From Acetobacter sp. CAG:977 (GTDB lineage Bacteria; Pseudomonadota; Alphaproteobacteria; CAAGCB01; CAG-977), in NCBI GenBank assembly GCA_000434295.1, contig HF994935.1, positions 1-64,000 on the forward strand: DNA of 64,000 nt. The letters are read 5' to 3'. Of this stretch, positions 1 through 8,849 are shown piece by piece. A model generated the notes under the pieces. The model had not been told where the DNA came from. It searched no databases and saw only the letters and a program-made list of their open reading frames with translations. A program made the position numbers and the translations under genes. Each line of letters starts with the position of its first letter. The stretch's first letter is position 1.

Positions 1-754
1 CGACTATCGATAAACGACCTTTCGTTTCCTGCAATAAATCGCTGGTTCGCGCAAGAATAAAACACGTCGGCGTGTCTATCCAATCTCCGCGCCCTTTGCC
101 GCACGGAATTTTCGTTTTTGCCCACTTCGTCGCCGAATTTAATCCGGGAAACAGGCGGCGACCCAAAAAGCCCACGGTTTGAATCTTTACTTTTTCAAGC
201 TTGTAATCCGCACGCTTCAGCGTGTAAGCATTGTTATAACGGCTGAGTATGGAAGCTAAGCGGGAATGAACGCGCGTGATGTCTTTCGACGACGCTTCTT
301 CCAATGCGGAAGTGTAATCTTCGTCTTTATCAAGTTCTTCGTCGTAATAGTCGGCAGGAGGATCCATGCCGTCCAGTATCGCCGTTAAATCAATACCGTC
401 TTCTTCGGGGTCAAGATCCAGTTGTTCGTGCATGACGCCGCGAATGACGTTTGCCAGAATGGCATCAAACAACGCCTGTTCCTTTGTTGGTTCGGACGGA
501 GTTCCGCCCAAATCTGAGATTTTTTGTTCCAAAGTCAAGTGCAGTTTGTAAAATTCAAGCCATTTTTCAGGGTTGTCTTTTGATTTCAAAAGCTCGCCCG
601 AGACGGTTTTTTCCATCGATTTGACGACGTTGCGCAAGTTCATGCAAGACTTCAAATCTTCGGCTTTTTCAATCAGGCTTTGGCCTTCCCATTGGTTTAA
701 AAGTTCTTTGAGTGTTCGTTCGTTTTTAAAATTTATTTGTTGTGCATCAAGCAT
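1..754 (-). CDS. Unrecognised protein, 5' part only
   Basis: An open reading frame runs from an ATG at 754 leftwards off the window edge, giving about 251 residues without a stop. The start has AGAGG a few bases upstream. I do not recognise the family. The visible part begins MLDAQQINFKNERTLKELLN, is soluble-looking, has no signal peptide or membrane segment, and is acidic in the middle (DPEEDGIDL and YYDEELDKDEDY stretches around residues 115-150). The part nearest the edge is more basic and contains a GKGRG stretch. It lies downstream of ybbP on the same strand after a 61-nt gap that holds an inverted repeat. Small plus-strand frames across this region are antisense shadows. Function unknown. 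Confidence 0.75.
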   Translation of the reverse strand, partial: MLDAQQINFKNERTLKELLNQWEGQSLIEKAEDLKSCMNLRNVVKSMEKTVSGELLKSKDNPEKWLEFYKLHLTLEQKISDLGGTPSEPTKEQALFDAILANVIRGVMHEQLDLDPEEDGIDLTAILDGMDPPADYYDEELDKDEDYTSALEEASSKDITRVHSRLASILSRYNNAYTLKRADYKLEKVKIQTVGFLGRRLFPGLNSATKWAKTKIPCGKGRGDWIDTPTCFILARTSDLLQETKGRLSIV

Positions 755-778
755 AAAAACCTCTTTTCTAAGGTTTTT
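755..778 (-). promoter_or_regulatory. Perfect 8-bp inverted repeat covering a ribosome binding site
   Basis: AAAAACCT and AGGTTTTT flank an 8-nt loop. On the minus strand the second arm contains part of the AGAGG ribosome binding site of the left-edge gene and touches its ATG at 754. The hairpin could mask translation initiation, or act as a weak terminator of the ybbAP transcript since its 3' arm ends in five T. Which of the two is not decided by sequence. Confidence 0.4.
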
Positions 779-815
779 ATTCTCTTACAAAACGGGGGGT
801 AAAGTCAACGGGGTA

Positions 816-3341
816 CTAATCGCGCCGCAAATATGCCGCCGTTTCCGTTCCCAAAGCCTGCCACGTACCTGCAAAACCTGCGACTAAAGTGACAAGACCG
901 CAACAAATTACCGTTACAAAAGTCGTTGTTGCATCAAACGACCAATTTAAATGCATGACATGAACGATAACCGCATAAGAAGCGGCATTTCCCAGAAAAC
1001 ACGCAATCAATCCGCTGACAACGCCCAAAATCCCGAATTCGGCTGCATAAGAAGATAATATATCCGTTCTTTGAGCTCCTAAGACTTTTAAAATAACGGC
1101 GTCTCTGATGCGTCCGGCTTGCCCCGCCAGCATGGCGCCGCCCAAAACCATAATGCCGATAACAATGCCCAGCAAAGACGCCCAGTTGACCGCTTTACCC
1201 GTCATTTGCATAATTTCCGATGCGCCGGCAATGGCTTCTTTGACACGGACGGGAACGACGTTCGGCATGCGTTCGGCTAACCGTTCCTGCAATAAGTCTT
1301 CGTTTTTCAAGCTGTCAGTCTTGACGGTCGCAATCCACATATAGGGCAGGTCGTCAAATGTCGACGGAGAGAAAATAAAAGCAAAATTCATTTGAAGAGA
1401 GCTCCAGTTGACCGAACGCGTGTTGGCAACCGTTGCCGTAATGTATTTACCCATAACGTTGACGGTTAAGGTATCGCCCAAATTTAAATCCAGATTTTCG
1501 GCAATGCCCGATTCAACGGAAACCAAAGTGCTGCCGTCGTAGTCTTCCTGCCACCATTTGCCTTTGTCGATAACGACGTTCTCGGGCATTTTTCCTGCTT
1601 CGGTCAATGCGCGGTCGCTGTTCACCGCCCATTTTGCTTGCGCGGGGACTTCTGAAATAACGACGGGTTTTCCTTTGATTTCCGTAACGCGTCCCCGAGC
1701 GATCAAAGCTTTGGAAATCAGGCGGCTTCCTTTCGCCGAAGCGATAATCGCGTCAAATTCGCCGATTTGATTTTTCTGAATGTCCGTAAAAAAGAATGAA
1801 GGCGCTTTTTCGGGCAGATCTTCGGCGATTTGGGCGGAAATGTTGTATTCGGCGGACATAACGGCGACCAAGGCGGTCAACCCCATCCCGACCGACAAAA
1901 TCACGGGAGCCGTCGCGGCGTTCCTGCGCGACAGGTTTGATATGCCGAGCCTGATTGACGGAGAAGAAAAGCGAATGCGCTTTAATAAAACTTTTGCTCC
2001 TCTTTTAACCAGCTCTGCCGCCGCTTTGAATAAGATAAAAGAGGCAAGAGCACCGACGGCAAACCCGACGGCAATCATTTTGCGCGGTGTCGTCCAAACA
2101 GCCAGACAAGCCATCAAAACGCAACATACCGTTACGGCGATCAGGCAGTAGGGCGAAAACGCCGCTTTGACAGGTAACATATTTTGACGCTTCATCAGCA
2201 TGGACGGCGATACTTTCAGCATGGCGGACAAAGGCAGAAGAGAAAAAGCAATCGTAATCAAAAAGCCGTAGCAAGCCGCCAAAATCAAAGGCTTTGCATA
2301 AATCCCCGCCCGAACGGCAAAGGGAACTTTTCCGTTTAAAAACCTTAATCCGAAATCTCCGCAAACGCTGCCCGAAACGATGCCGATCACGACGCCTGCC
2401 GCCGCCATGATTAAAATTTGGATAAAGCTGACGGCAAAAATATGCTTTTGCGAAGCGCCGACGCATTTATAAACGGCAATGGTCGAAATTCGGTTGTTCA
2501 TCCATGCGCGTACGGCGTTTGCGATGCCGATGCCTCCGACGATTAAAGCCGCCAACCCGATTAATGCCAGATACGCGCTGATATCGTTGAAAAAGCGGCG
2601 CATTCCCGAAGCGGCATCTTTTGTGCCGCGGATTTTCCATTCCGTATCGGGGAATTTTTGTTTCAGGATATCGGAAGCGTTTTGAAAAGTTATGCTGTTT
2701 TTAAGCAATAGGTTATATCTGTTTTCATAAAGGCTGCCCGGCCGGATCAGCCCCGTTTCGTTCAAAGCGTTTTGGCTGATAAGCAGGCGGGAGCCGAAAA
2801 CGGCAATCGCGTTTGTCCTGTCGGGTTCTTTGAGAATTTCGGCATTGATGCGGATTTTTGCTTTTCCGACGTTCAGGACGTCACCGATCTTCGCGCCCAG
2901 TTTAATCAGTAAAGAACGATCGGCGGCAGCGCCGAAAACGCCGTTTTGTTTTTTAAGGATGTCATGCAAAGGCTTGTTCGGAGAATTTAAGACTTCGCCG
3001 CTGAGCGGGAAATTTGTTTCAACGGCTTTTATTTCCGCCAAAGCACTTTTTTGCGCTTTGATCATCGTCCTGAGGTAAGAAATATGAGAAGTTTCGCCCA
3101 GGTTTTTAAGAAAATTCAATTCGTCTTCGGTTGCCGTTCTCCAGCTCAGCCTCAGCTGCATATCGCCGCCCAGCAAAGTTTTTGCGTCGGCGTCAATGCT
3201 GTTTTGTACGGCGCCGTTGACCGTTCCCGAAGCGGCAATCGCGGCGACGCCCAGCGACAGGCATCCGAGGAACAACAAAAAACCGCGCAGACCGTTTCTC
3301 ATTTCGCGAAAAGCGTGGATAAAAGCGCAAGACATCCGCAT
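816..3341 (-). CDS. ybbP: FtsX-type ABC transporter permease, YbbP-like
   Basis: This 841-residue protein is a large inner-membrane permease of the MacB/FtsX class, close in length and layout to E. coli YbbP. A first membrane helix lies at about residues 20-38, followed by a long extracytoplasmic region with the LLGGDMQLRLS stretch typical of YbbP. Two FtsX blocks follow, with helices near 250-390 and 700-830. The ATPase gene ybbA ends one base before this ATG, which has GAGG six bases upstream, so the pair is translated together. The divergent tesA next to ybbA is the same neighbourhood as in E. coli. The transported substrate of YbbAP is not firmly known; a lipid or lipoprotein-related export role is inferred from the family and from TesA. 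Confidence 0.88.
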   Translation of the reverse strand: MRMSCAFIHAFREMRNGLRGFLLFLGCLSLGVAAIAASGTVNGAVQNSIDADAKTLLGGDMQLRLSWRTATEDELNFLKNLGETSHISYLRTMIKAQKSALAEIKAVETNFPLSGEVLNSPNKPLHDILKKQNGVFGAAADRSLLIKLGAKIGDVLNVGKAKIRINAEILKEPDRTNAIAVFGSRLLISQNALNETGLIRPGSLYENRYNLLLKNSITFQNASDILKQKFPDTEWKIRGTKDAASGMRRFFNDISAYLALIGLAALIVGGIGIANAVRAWMNNRISTIAVYKCVGASQKHIFAVSFIQILIMAAAGVVIGIVSGSVCGDFGLRFLNGKVPFAVRAGIYAKPLILAACYGFLITIAFSLLPLSAMLKVSPSMLMKRQNMLPVKAAFSPYCLIAVTVCCVLMACLAVWTTPRKMIAVGFAVGALASFILFKAAAELVKRGAKVLLKRIRFSSPSIRLGISNLSRRNAATAPVILSVGMGLTALVAVMSAEYNISAQIAEDLPEKAPSFFFTDIQKNQIGEFDAIIASAKGSRLISKALIARGRVTEIKGKPVVISEVPAQAKWAVNSDRALTEAGKMPENVVIDKGKWWQEDYDGSTLVSVESGIAENLDLNLGDTLTVNVMGKYITATVANTRSVNWSSLQMNFAFIFSPSTFDDLPYMWIATVKTDSLKNEDLLQERLAERMPNVVPVRVKEAIAGASEIMQMTGKAVNWASLLGIVIGIMVLGGAMLAGQAGRIRDAVILKVLGAQRTDILSSYAAEFGILGVVSGLIACFLGNAASYAVIVHVMHLNWSFDATTTFVTVICCGLVTLVAGFAGTWQALGTETAAYLRRD

Positions 3342-3342
3342 G

Positions 3343-4029
3343 TCAGGCCTCGTCCGATTTATCGATCAAACCGTCGCGAATTTTCAAGATTCTGTCGCAC
3401 AAGCCTGCGATTTTCAAATCATGGGTAATCAGCAGCATTGTCGTTTTGTTTTGCTTTTGCATATCGAACAGCAAATCCGTCACGATTTTTCCCGTAGGTC
3501 CGTCCAAATTTCCCGTCGGTTCGTCAGCCAGCAGGATTTCAGGTTTCGGGGCAAAAGCGCGTGCGGCGGCGACGCGTTGTTGTTCGCCGCCCGACAACTG
3601 GGCGGGGAAATGGTTTAAACGATGGCTGAGCCCGACCCTATCCAAAGAATCCGCCGCAATTTGCAGAGCATTTTTTTCTCCGGCTAATTCCAACGGGACG
3701 GCGACGTTTTCCAACGCGGTCATGGACGGAATTAAATGAAAGTCTTGAAAAATAATGCCGATATGGCGGCGTCTGAACGCGGCGAGCCCGTCTTCGTCCA
3801 AGTCGTTCAAATTTGTTCCCGCAATAACGATTTTTCCGCTGCTCGGACGCAGCAGTCCGCCCGCCAACATCATCAGGCTTGATTTCCCTGCGCCCGAAGG
3901 TCCGACGATGCCCACGCTTTCAGCAGTGTTTATTTTTACCGAAATTCCGCGTAAAATATCCGTTACGCCCGAACCGTCCGATACGGACAGGGCAGCGTTT
4001 TCAATTTCAATTATTGCAGAGGTTGTCAT
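3343..4029 (-). CDS. ybbA: ABC transporter ATPase, YbbA-like
   Basis: This 228-residue ATPase drives the YbbP permease. Walker A GPSGAGKSS is at about residues 43-51, the signature LSGGEQQRVA is in the middle, and Walker B with ILLADEPTGNLDG follows, as in the LolD/MacB/YbbA family. I chose the ATG at 4029 (MTTSAIIEIE) because AAGGA lies nine bases upstream. A longer frame upstream would run through the divergent tesA gene. The chosen start overlaps the tesA start by two bases in the sequence CATG, so each gene has its ribosome binding site inside the other's coding region. The stop is one base from the ybbP start. Confidence 0.92.
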   Translation of the reverse strand: MTTSAIIEIENAALSVSDGSGVTDILRGISVKINTAESVGIVGPSGAGKSSLMMLAGGLLRPSSGKIVIAGTNLNDLDEDGLAAFRRRHIGIIFQDFHLIPSMTALENVAVPLELAGEKNALQIAADSLDRVGLSHRLNHFPAQLSGGEQQRVAAARAFAPKPEILLADEPTGNLDGPTGKIVTDLLFDMQKQNKTTMLLITHDLKIAGLCDRILKIRDGLIDKSDEA

Positions 4030-4693
4030 GAAACGGTTTCCTTCGAGAGTTTTGAAAGCCGGTTTTGTATTATCTTTATTTTCAGCATTGATGCAACCCG
4101 TCTTTGCATCCGAAACATTGCAAATCACGGCATTGGGAGACAGCCTGACGGCGGGATACCGTCTGCCTGCCGATCAATCGTTTGCGGCAAAACTGGAAAA
4201 AGCGTTGAAAAGCGAAGGTTACAATGTTTCCGTTTTTAACGCGGGCATATCGGGCGATACGACTTTGGGGGCATTAAACCGTATTCAGCCGTTGATTGCC
4301 AAAAAACCGGATATCATGATTATCGAACTGGGCGCGAATGATTCTTTTCGCGGCGTTTCGCCTCAAAGCGTCGAAGAAAACCTTTCCCGAATGATAGAGG
4401 CGGCACAGGCGGCGGGAATTAAAGTTCTGCTTGCCGGCATGCTGGCTTCTCCGTCGATGGGCGAAGAATATGCTTTGGCGTTTAACGGAGTATATCCGCG
4501 TCTGTCAAAAAAATACGGTGTCATGCTTTATCCGTTTTTTATGGAAGGCATTATAAACCCGCAAACGGGCGAAGCGCGCGTTGATTTACTGCAACCCGAC
4601 CGCATTCATCCGACGGCCGAAGGCGTTGACGAAATCGTCAGGCGCTTTCTTCCCTACATGAAAGGTTTGATTAAACCTTTTGAGGTAAAATAG
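4028..4693 (+). CDS. tesA: Periplasmic GDSL lysophospholipase/thioesterase TesA
   Basis: This 221-residue SGNH hydrolase is probably exported: residues 1 to about 24 form a signal peptide (MKRFPSRVLKAGFVLSLFSA onward, with an AlaSer cleavage region near VFASE). The catalytic blocks are visible: GDSLTAGY (nucleophile Ser), the oxyanion Gly in SGDT, GANDSFRG, and the Asp-His pair in DRIHPTAEG. PFFMEGI matches the TesA family. Family members hydrolyse lysophospholipids and acyl thioesters. The start at 4028 has AGAGG seven bases upstream. The gene is divergent from ybbAP, a conserved arrangement, and the two start codons physically overlap. Confidence 0.93.
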   Translation: MKRFPSRVLKAGFVLSLFSALMQPVFASETLQITALGDSLTAGYRLPADQSFAAKLEKALKSEGYNVSVFNAGISGDTTLGALNRIQPLIAKKPDIMIIELGANDSFRGVSPQSVEENLSRMIEAAQAAGIKVLLAGMLASPSMGEEYALAFNGVYPRLSKKYGVMLYPFFMEGIINPQTGEARVDLLQPDRIHPTAEGVDEIVRRFLPYMKGLIKPFEVK

Positions 4694-4727
4694 CCCTTAA
4701 AAGCAACAACAGATAAGGAAAAATCTC

Positions 4728-5285
4728 ATGATACGCCTGTTTGCCGGAATAGAATTGCCCGATCATATCAAAGACCAGCTGTATGCTTTGCGGGGCGGCG
4801 TGCCCAATGCCGTATGGACGGAACGGGACAATCTGCATATTACGTTGCGCTTTATCGGGAATATTGACGAGCACGAAGCGGAATATCTGCACGACGGTTT
4901 TTCTCAGATTCAGGCGCCTGCGTTCGATTTGGAAATGGCTCAGGTCGGTTTTTTTGCCAACGGCACGCAAATGCGGCATTTATGGGCGGGGGTCAGCAAT
5001 TTCAGAGCGCTGGACTTTTTGCATGACAAGCTGGAAAGCGTCGTTTCGCGGCACGGATTGCCTCCCGACAAGCATAAACGGTTTCACGCGCATTGCACTC
5101 TGGCAAAACTGAAAGGGACAACGGCTCAGGATGTTCAGGAATTTATCGAATACCATAACCTGTTTCGTTCGGACACGTTTTCCGTTGACCATTTCACGCT
5201 GTTTTCCAGCCATCCCCGCACGGACGGGGACGGTTCCTATTATCGCGTGGAAGCTCAATACCCTCTGTTCGGCTATTACGGCTGA
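4728..5285 (+). CDS. thpR: RNA 2',3'-cyclic phosphodiesterase ThpR (LigT)
   Basis: This 185-residue protein belongs to the 2H phosphoesterase family. The two catalytic HxT motifs are visible as HITLRFIG (about residue 43) and HCTLAKLK (about residue 124), in a protein of the usual LigT length. It opens 2',3'-cyclic phosphates on RNA ends and is cytoplasmic. The gene follows tesA by 34 nt on the same strand. Its last ten bases overlap the 3' end of the convergent hydrolase gene. Confidence 0.92.
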   Translation: MIRLFAGIELPDHIKDQLYALRGGVPNAVWTERDNLHITLRFIGNIDEHEAEYLHDGFSQIQAPAFDLEMAQVGFFANGTQMRHLWAGVSNFRALDFLHDKLESVVSRHGLPPDKHKRFHAHCTLAKLKGTTAQDVQEFIEYHNLFRSDTFSVDHFTLFSSHPRTDGDGSYYRVEAQYPLFGYYG

Positions 5286-5977
5286 AACAAAAACGTTTTA
5301 AACAGAGCGTTGACGGCGCGCGGCGCTTCCAGCGGAGACAAATGTCCCGCTTTGCCGACGGTCGCATGAACGGCACCGGGGATGGCGTCGGCGATTTCCT
5401 TCATGCTTTCGGGCGGGGTCAAAGCGTCTTTTTCACCGCCGAATACCAATGTCGGACAGGCGATTTTCGCCAAATCGGGACGGGAATCGGGACGGCTCAT
5501 GATGATGTTTTGTTCGTTGACGTATCCTTCGACGCCCGTAGATAATGCCATGTGTTCCAAAACGGCTTTTAACATTTCGTTTGCCCTGTTTTCGGGCGCG
5601 ACGATATCCAACAAAGCGGCTTTGATAAGAGGCTCAAGCCCGTTTTTTCGAGCAAATTCGATGCCTTTAAGCCGGCTTTCGCGTTTTTGAGGCGCATCGG
5701 GTGCGGCGCTTGTATCCATTAAAATCAGTTTTGAGACCCGTTCGGGGGCTTGGCGCATGATTTCCAAAGCCACATAGCCGCCCATGGACAGCCCGCCCAA
5801 GACGAATTTTTCAGGCGCCTGAGACAAAATGCGTGCGGCTGCAGAACGGATGTCGCCGTCCGTTCCCAAATCGGGGACAAAAAAATCGGCCAGATCTTTA
5901 AACGCATTGATTTGATTGATGAACAGTCCCGCGTTGCACAACAGCCCGGGCAGAAGAACGACGGAAGTTTTTTGCAT
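5276..5977 (-). CDS. Alpha/beta hydrolase
   Basis: This 233-residue cytoplasmic hydrolase has the nucleophile elbow GLSMGGY (Ser about residue 83), an acid region at GGEKDALTPPE and the catalytic His in GKAGHLSPLE. The N-terminus VVLLPGLLCNAGLF places the oxyanion loop. It resembles small carboxylesterases of the MhpC/BioH group, but the substrate cannot be read. AGGAG lies five bases upstream of the start. It follows the isochorismatase-like gene by nine bases, so the two form an operon. Confidence 0.85.
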   Translation of the reverse strand: MQKTSVVLLPGLLCNAGLFINQINAFKDLADFFVPDLGTDGDIRSAAARILSQAPEKFVLGGLSMGGYVALEIMRQAPERVSKLILMDTSAAPDAPQKRESRLKGIEFARKNGLEPLIKAALLDIVAPENRANEMLKAVLEHMALSTGVEGYVNEQNIIMSRPDSRPDLAKIACPTLVFGGEKDALTPPESMKEIADAIPGAVHATVGKAGHLSPLEAPRAVNALFKTFLFQP

Positions 5978-5986
5978 TTGTTTCTC

Positions 5987-6532
5987 CTATCGGATCAGGC
6001 GTTTTTGGACTTCTTTGAATTCTAAGCTGCCCGCGACGCGCAACCATTCAAAAAAGACCATCTCAACGGTAACCGGCACGATATTTTCGCTTTGGAACCT
6101 TTTTTCGGCATAGAGTTCGCTTTCGGGGGTTCTGGAACCGCACGCGTCGGCGACGATAAAGACGTCATAGCCTTTTTCTTTCAGCTCGACGGCGGTTTGC
6201 AACACGCAAACGTGTTCTTCGATGCCCGCGATGATGATTTGCTTTTTGTTCAAGGCTTCCAATTTTTGCATAAAGCCGTCTTCCTGAACGGCGGACAGGC
6301 TTGTTTTTGGAAAGAAAATGCTTTCCCCCGCGGCTTCGCGCACGTCAAAAATCGTTGGACCCAATCCTTTGGGGTATTGTTCCGTAACGATCGCGGGGAC
6401 GTTTAACAGCGCGGCGCCTTTAAGCAATCTTGCGCATCCGTCGATGACTTTTCTGGGGTCGTTCATGGCGGGGGCAAGGCGTTCCTGAACGTCAATAATC
6501 AAAAGACAAGAATCGTTTCTGCTGATTAACAT
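5987..6532 (-). CDS. Isochorismatase-family cysteine hydrolase (YcaC-like)
   Basis: This 181-residue protein has the family layout: LLIIDVQERL near the N-terminus (catalytic Asp), a Lys in the FPKTSLSA region and the nucleophile Cys in AGIEEHVCVLQTA. The start at 6532 (MLISRND) is preferred over an in-frame ATG 33 bases upstream because AAAGG lies seven bases before it. Relatives hydrolyse varied amides or ethers, and the substrate is unknown. It is transcribed away from rhlE and is followed closely by the alpha/beta hydrolase. Confidence 0.87.
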   Translation of the reverse strand: MLISRNDSCLLIIDVQERLAPAMNDPRKVIDGCARLLKGAALLNVPAIVTEQYPKGLGPTIFDVREAAGESIFFPKTSLSAVQEDGFMQKLEALNKKQIIIAGIEEHVCVLQTAVELKEKGYDVFIVADACGSRTPESELYAEKRFQSENIVPVTVEMVFFEWLRVAGSLEFKEVQKRLIR

Positions 6533-6604
6533 TGTGAAGCCTTTCGTTTCAGTGTATATGTTCATCTATTCCTGTCATAAATTTAACGGATTACAAACAG
6601 AAAA

Positions 6605-7987
6605 ATGACTTTTAGCGAATTAGGTCTGTCGGACAAGACTTTAAAAGCCGTTTCCGAAGTCGGTTATGATGAACCGACACCCATACAGAAACAAGCCATT
6701 CCCGCGATATTGAAACGCAACGACGTTATCGGCATCGCACAGACGGGGACGGGGAAAACGGCGGCATTTACGCTTCCGATGATAGACATACTGGCGAACG
6801 GCAGGGCGAAAGCGCTGATGCCGCGCACGTTGATTTTGTCTCCGACGCGCGAACTGGCGACTCAGATTGCCGAGTGTTTTCAAAAATACGGCAAATATCA
6901 AAAGCTGAACATGGCTCTGTTGATCGGCGGAGAGTCAATGGTTGAACAGCAAAAACTGCTCAGCCGCGGCACCGACGTTTTAATCGCAACGCCCGGACGT
7001 ATGATAGATTTGTGCGAACGCGGCAAAGTTTTGCTTCGCGACGTTCAGGTTTTTGTTTTGGACGAAGCCGACCGTATGCTGGACATGGGCTTTATTCCCG
7101 ACATTGAAAAGATTGCGTCGAAATTGCCCAAGACGCGCCAGACCCTGCTGTTTTCGGCGACGATGCCGCCCGAAATCCGTGCTTTGGCAAAGAAGTTCAT
7201 GTCGTTCCCCGTGGAAATAAAGGTTGATCCTCCGACATCGACGGCGGTTACGGTGACGCAGTTTTTGGTTAAAACGAACGAACGCGGAAAACGCGAAGTG
7301 TTGCGCGACCTGATACGCAAAGAAAACGTTAAAAACGCCATGATTTTTTGCAACAGGAAAAAAGACGTCGATATTTTGTATAAATCTTTGACGAAGCACG
7401 GATTTTCCGTTGTTGCTCTGCACGGGGACATGCCTCAGGGGATGCGGACGGATACGTTGAACGCGTTTCGCGACGGCAAAGCGCAGTTAATGGTTTGTTC
7501 CGACGTGGCGGCGCGCGGTCTTGATTTGCCCGACGTGTCGCACGTTTTTAACTTTGACGTTCCCGTCAATTCGGAAGACTACATTCACCGCATAGGTCGC
7601 ACGGGGCGCGCGGGAAAAACGGGACGGGCATTTATGCTGGTAACGTCGGCGGATTTTAAAGCGTTGGCGGCAATTGAAAAAATGATCGGGAAAAAGATTG
7701 ACGAAATGCCCCGCCCTCAAAATGCAGAGGCTGCAAAGGAACAAGACCGTCCGACCCCGACACCTCCGTCAAACAACAAACCCGCTCGCGAAGAAGGCAA
7801 AAACAAATGCCGCGGCCGGGAAAGAAACGGAAAGGATAACGGGAAAAACCGAAAGCCCGACCGTTCGGCAAAAAAACCCGCCGCTTCGAAAGTCGTGGAA
7901 TTAAAACCCCTTTCGCCCGACGGAAAAGAAAAGGCGTTCGGGAATACGGTTCCGGCATTTATGCTGGGCGATATCAAGATTTCATAA
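6605..7987 (+). CDS. rhlE: DEAD-box ATP-dependent RNA helicase, RhlE-like
   Basis: The 460-residue protein carries all helicase motifs: Q motif TPIQKQAIP, motif I AQTGTGKT, Ia PTRELA, II DEAD, III SAT, and VI HRIGRTGRAG. Residues from about 375 to 450 form a basic, disordered tail rich in Lys, Arg, Pro and Asn, usual for RhlE and likely to contact RNA. It remodels RNA or ribosomal precursors in the cytoplasm. The carboxylesterase gene starts 12 nt after its stop, suggesting cotranscription. Confidence 0.93.
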   Translation: MTFSELGLSDKTLKAVSEVGYDEPTPIQKQAIPAILKRNDVIGIAQTGTGKTAAFTLPMIDILANGRAKALMPRTLILSPTRELATQIAECFQKYGKYQKLNMALLIGGESMVEQQKLLSRGTDVLIATPGRMIDLCERGKVLLRDVQVFVLDEADRMLDMGFIPDIEKIASKLPKTRQTLLFSATMPPEIRALAKKFMSFPVEIKVDPPTSTAVTVTQFLVKTNERGKREVLRDLIRKENVKNAMIFCNRKKDVDILYKSLTKHGFSVVALHGDMPQGMRTDTLNAFRDGKAQLMVCSDVAARGLDLPDVSHVFNFDVPVNSEDYIHRIGRTGRAGKTGRAFMLVTSADFKALAAIEKMIGKKIDEMPRPQNAEAAKEQDRPTPTPPSNNKPAREEGKNKCRGRERNGKDNGKNRKPDRSAKKPAASKVVELKPLSPDGKEKAFGNTVPAFMLGDIKIS

Positions 7988-7999
7988 GGGAGCGGTCAA

Positions 8000-8713
8000 A
8001 TGGCACGGGATTTAATTTTAAGCGGTCCGTCTTTTTTGCCCGAAGACGAAACGAAACGGGCAGTTGTCTTTTTTCACGGCTACGGGGCGAACGGTCATGA
8101 TTTATACGGACTTTCTTCGTTTTTGAAATGGTCGTTGCCGCAAACGGCGTTTTATTTTCCGAACGCGCCTCAGCCCGTGCCCGGTGCCGAGATTTTCGGC
8201 GGTCGCCAATGGTTTGATTTGTCGACGTACGATCCGTCTTCGATGGTGAATGACAAGGCAGAAATTGAGCGTTTTTGCCGTTCTGTTTTGCCGATGGCGA
8301 AAGCGGCTTCGGCTTATACGTCGGCTTATGTGGAACAGGTTTGCGACATTCACGGTCTTGATTTGTCGGAAGTGGCGATTGCGGGGTTTTCGCAAGGCGG
8401 TATGATGGCGCTGTACACGGCATTGACGCTTTCCCGTCCAGTGGCTTGTGCGGTCGGGATGTCGGCGGTTCCCGTTGTTTTTGACGACAAGGTTTTCAGT
8501 ATTTCGGATATTGTGTCCAAACCCGAAGTTACGTTAATTCACGGTGATTGCGACGATGTTGTTCCGCTTTTGGCGTATCGTGTCAATTTGGAAAATATGG
8601 ACAAAGCGAAGGTTCCCGCAACGGGGTTTATTGTCGAGGGTCTTATGCACGGAATAGACGATACGGCGGGCTATCATTTGAAGAATGCGTTAAAAGCGGG
8701 ACTAAAAGTTTAA
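8000..8713 (+). CDS. Phospholipase/carboxylesterase family hydrolase
   Basis: This 237-residue alpha/beta hydrolase belongs to the carboxylesterase/acyl-protein thioesterase-like family. It shows VVFFHGYGANGHDL (oxyanion loop), the nucleophile elbow AGFSQGGMMA (Ser about residue 130), the acid in HGDCDDVVP and the catalytic His in GLMHGID. No signal peptide is present. It follows rhlE and is closed by a strong terminator hairpin at 8732-8762. Substrate unknown; short-chain esters or lysophospholipids are typical of the family. Confidence 0.88.
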   Translation: MARDLILSGPSFLPEDETKRAVVFFHGYGANGHDLYGLSSFLKWSLPQTAFYFPNAPQPVPGAEIFGGRQWFDLSTYDPSSMVNDKAEIERFCRSVLPMAKAASAYTSAYVEQVCDIHGLDLSEVAIAGFSQGGMMALYTALTLSRPVACAVGMSAVPVVFDDKVFSISDIVSKPEVTLIHGDCDDVVPLLAYRVNLENMDKAKVPATGFIVEGLMHGIDDTAGYHLKNALKAGLKV

Positions 8714-8731
8714 TAAAAAGGATAAAAAGCG

Positions 8732-8762
8732 AAAAAAGCCCCTCGCGGAGAGGGGCTTTTTT
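8732..8762 (+). terminator. Rho-independent terminator after the rhlE unit
   Basis: A 13-bp stem (A-run, GCCCCTC paired with GAGGGGC) with a 5-nt loop is followed by six T. It separates the rhlE-esterase unit from the secretion operon, which therefore needs its own promoter in 8763-8849. I see no convincing promoter boxes there. Confidence 0.9.
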
Positions 8763-8849
8763 CTTTATATTGTAAAATATCTGAGGTTTGTCTTTTTCGG
8801 AAAGGTATTTTTAACGAAATAAGGTCAAAATCAAAGGATGGAAAAAAGT

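Noticed and set aside
366..887. Plus-strand open frames at the left edge
   Set aside because: They are antisense to the minus-strand gene starting at 754 and have low-complexity Ser-rich translations without family motifs.
3755..4027. Long N-terminal extension of tesA
   Set aside because: It is antisense to ybbA, and the signal peptide begins exactly at the ATG at 4028.
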